A stretch of 64,000 nt of DNA. Origin: Ryuthela nishihirai (Eukaryota; Arthropoda; Arachnida; Araneae; Heptathelidae). The position numbers were made by a program, and so were the translations under genes. Where the stretch lies: positions 1 through 64,000 of the forward strand of contig JAWZYU010000661.1 of NCBI GenBank assembly GCA_038380435.1. Direction: 5' to 3'. Numbering within the stretch: the first letter of the stretch is position 1; each line of letters begins with the position of its first letter. Under the pieces are notes generated by a model. It was not told the origin of the DNA, did not search any database, and worked only from the letters and a program-made list of their open reading frames with translations. Positions 63,835 through 64,000 of the stretch are shown here, piece by piece.

Positions 63835-64000
63835 AGAGGTTCCAAAACTTATTTGTCTTACCGCCCCCTTTTCAGAAAAAATATTACTCAGCGCCCCCCT
63901 GGAAATCTACCTTCTTTAAGCAAACAAACAGAAAGATGCAGTGACAAATTTGCATTCTTTTATGTATTTATATTTCTTCTTACGTCCTACAACATAGTAA
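63835..64000. mobile_element. hAT-type element, left end, cut by window edge
   Basis: The terminus CAGAGGTTCCAAAACTTATT followed by TTACCGCCCCC and GCGCCCCCCTGG is typical of hAT ends. The 8 bp before it (GTCCAAAC) would be the target duplication. The element continues beyond the window. Confidence 0.68.

Noticed and set aside
1..64000. A new defence, biosynthetic or signalling system encoded in the window
   Set aside because: I searched both strands for gene clusters and found only decayed transposon coding and repeats. The interesting content concerns SINE biology (dimers, chimeras, nesting), not a multi-gene system.

Overview
The window is eukaryotic, and more precisely animal, intergenic DNA made almost entirely of interspersed and tandem repeats. 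I find no intact host protein-coding gene, no rRNA gene, no functional tRNA gene, no operon and no CRISPR array. Evidence for an animal genome is the dense SINE content, several Tc1/mariner and hAT DNA transposons, RTE-like and CR1/Jockey-like LINEs, many minisatellites, and AT-rich spacers. The repeat spectrum would fit an arthropod (an arachnid is my guess), but nothing here proves the species. The many short open frames that recur through the window are frames inside SINE copies, not genes.

The dominant repeat (called SINE-A here) is about 385 bp: a tRNA-like head with A and B boxes, a body whose core resembles the central domain of the published MetaSINE superfamily (my recollection, not checked), and a 3' tail ending in a (CCCAA)n or (TCCAA)n pentamer. 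About fifty full or partial copies lie on both strands, many with readable 9-16 bp target-site duplications (TSDs). A second tRNA-derived family (SINE-B, about 200 bp) has six recognisable copies plus diverged relatives.

Layout: 1-7.4 kb holds SINE-A copies, one hAT MITE and a 20-22 bp minisatellite. 9.5-12.5 kb holds a 62-bp minisatellite, SINEs and an RTE-LINE fragment. 12.9-15.9 kb is a cluster of MITEs, perfect hairpins and a tandemly duplicated hAT remnant. 17.1-18.4 kb is a 33-bp minisatellite with a higher-order repeat. 20.1-21.7 kb is a Tc1 element with TIRs, broken by a SINE. 22.1-25.3 kb is a dead CR1/Jockey-like LINE (minus strand) split by SINEs and a MITE. 25.4-28.5 kb is a dead RTE-like LINE (plus strand). 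32.5-34.0 kb is a second Tc1-like transposase remnant. 34.4-44.8 kb mixes minisatellites, SINEs, LINE pieces and hAT MITEs. 44.8-49.8 kb is a direct 2.5-kb tandem duplication. 51.5-63.6 kb shows the deepest nesting (SINE in SINE in LINE; SINE in SINE in Tc1).

The elements do not form a pathway. What can be read is a relative history: LINEs and Tc1 elements inserted first, older SINE-A copies next, and younger SINE-A copies into all of them. LINE proteins (an endonuclease plus reverse transcriptase) are the class of machinery that SINEs borrow; the LINE copies seen here are inactivated by stops, frameshifts or deletions, so any mobilising enzyme must be encoded elsewhere.
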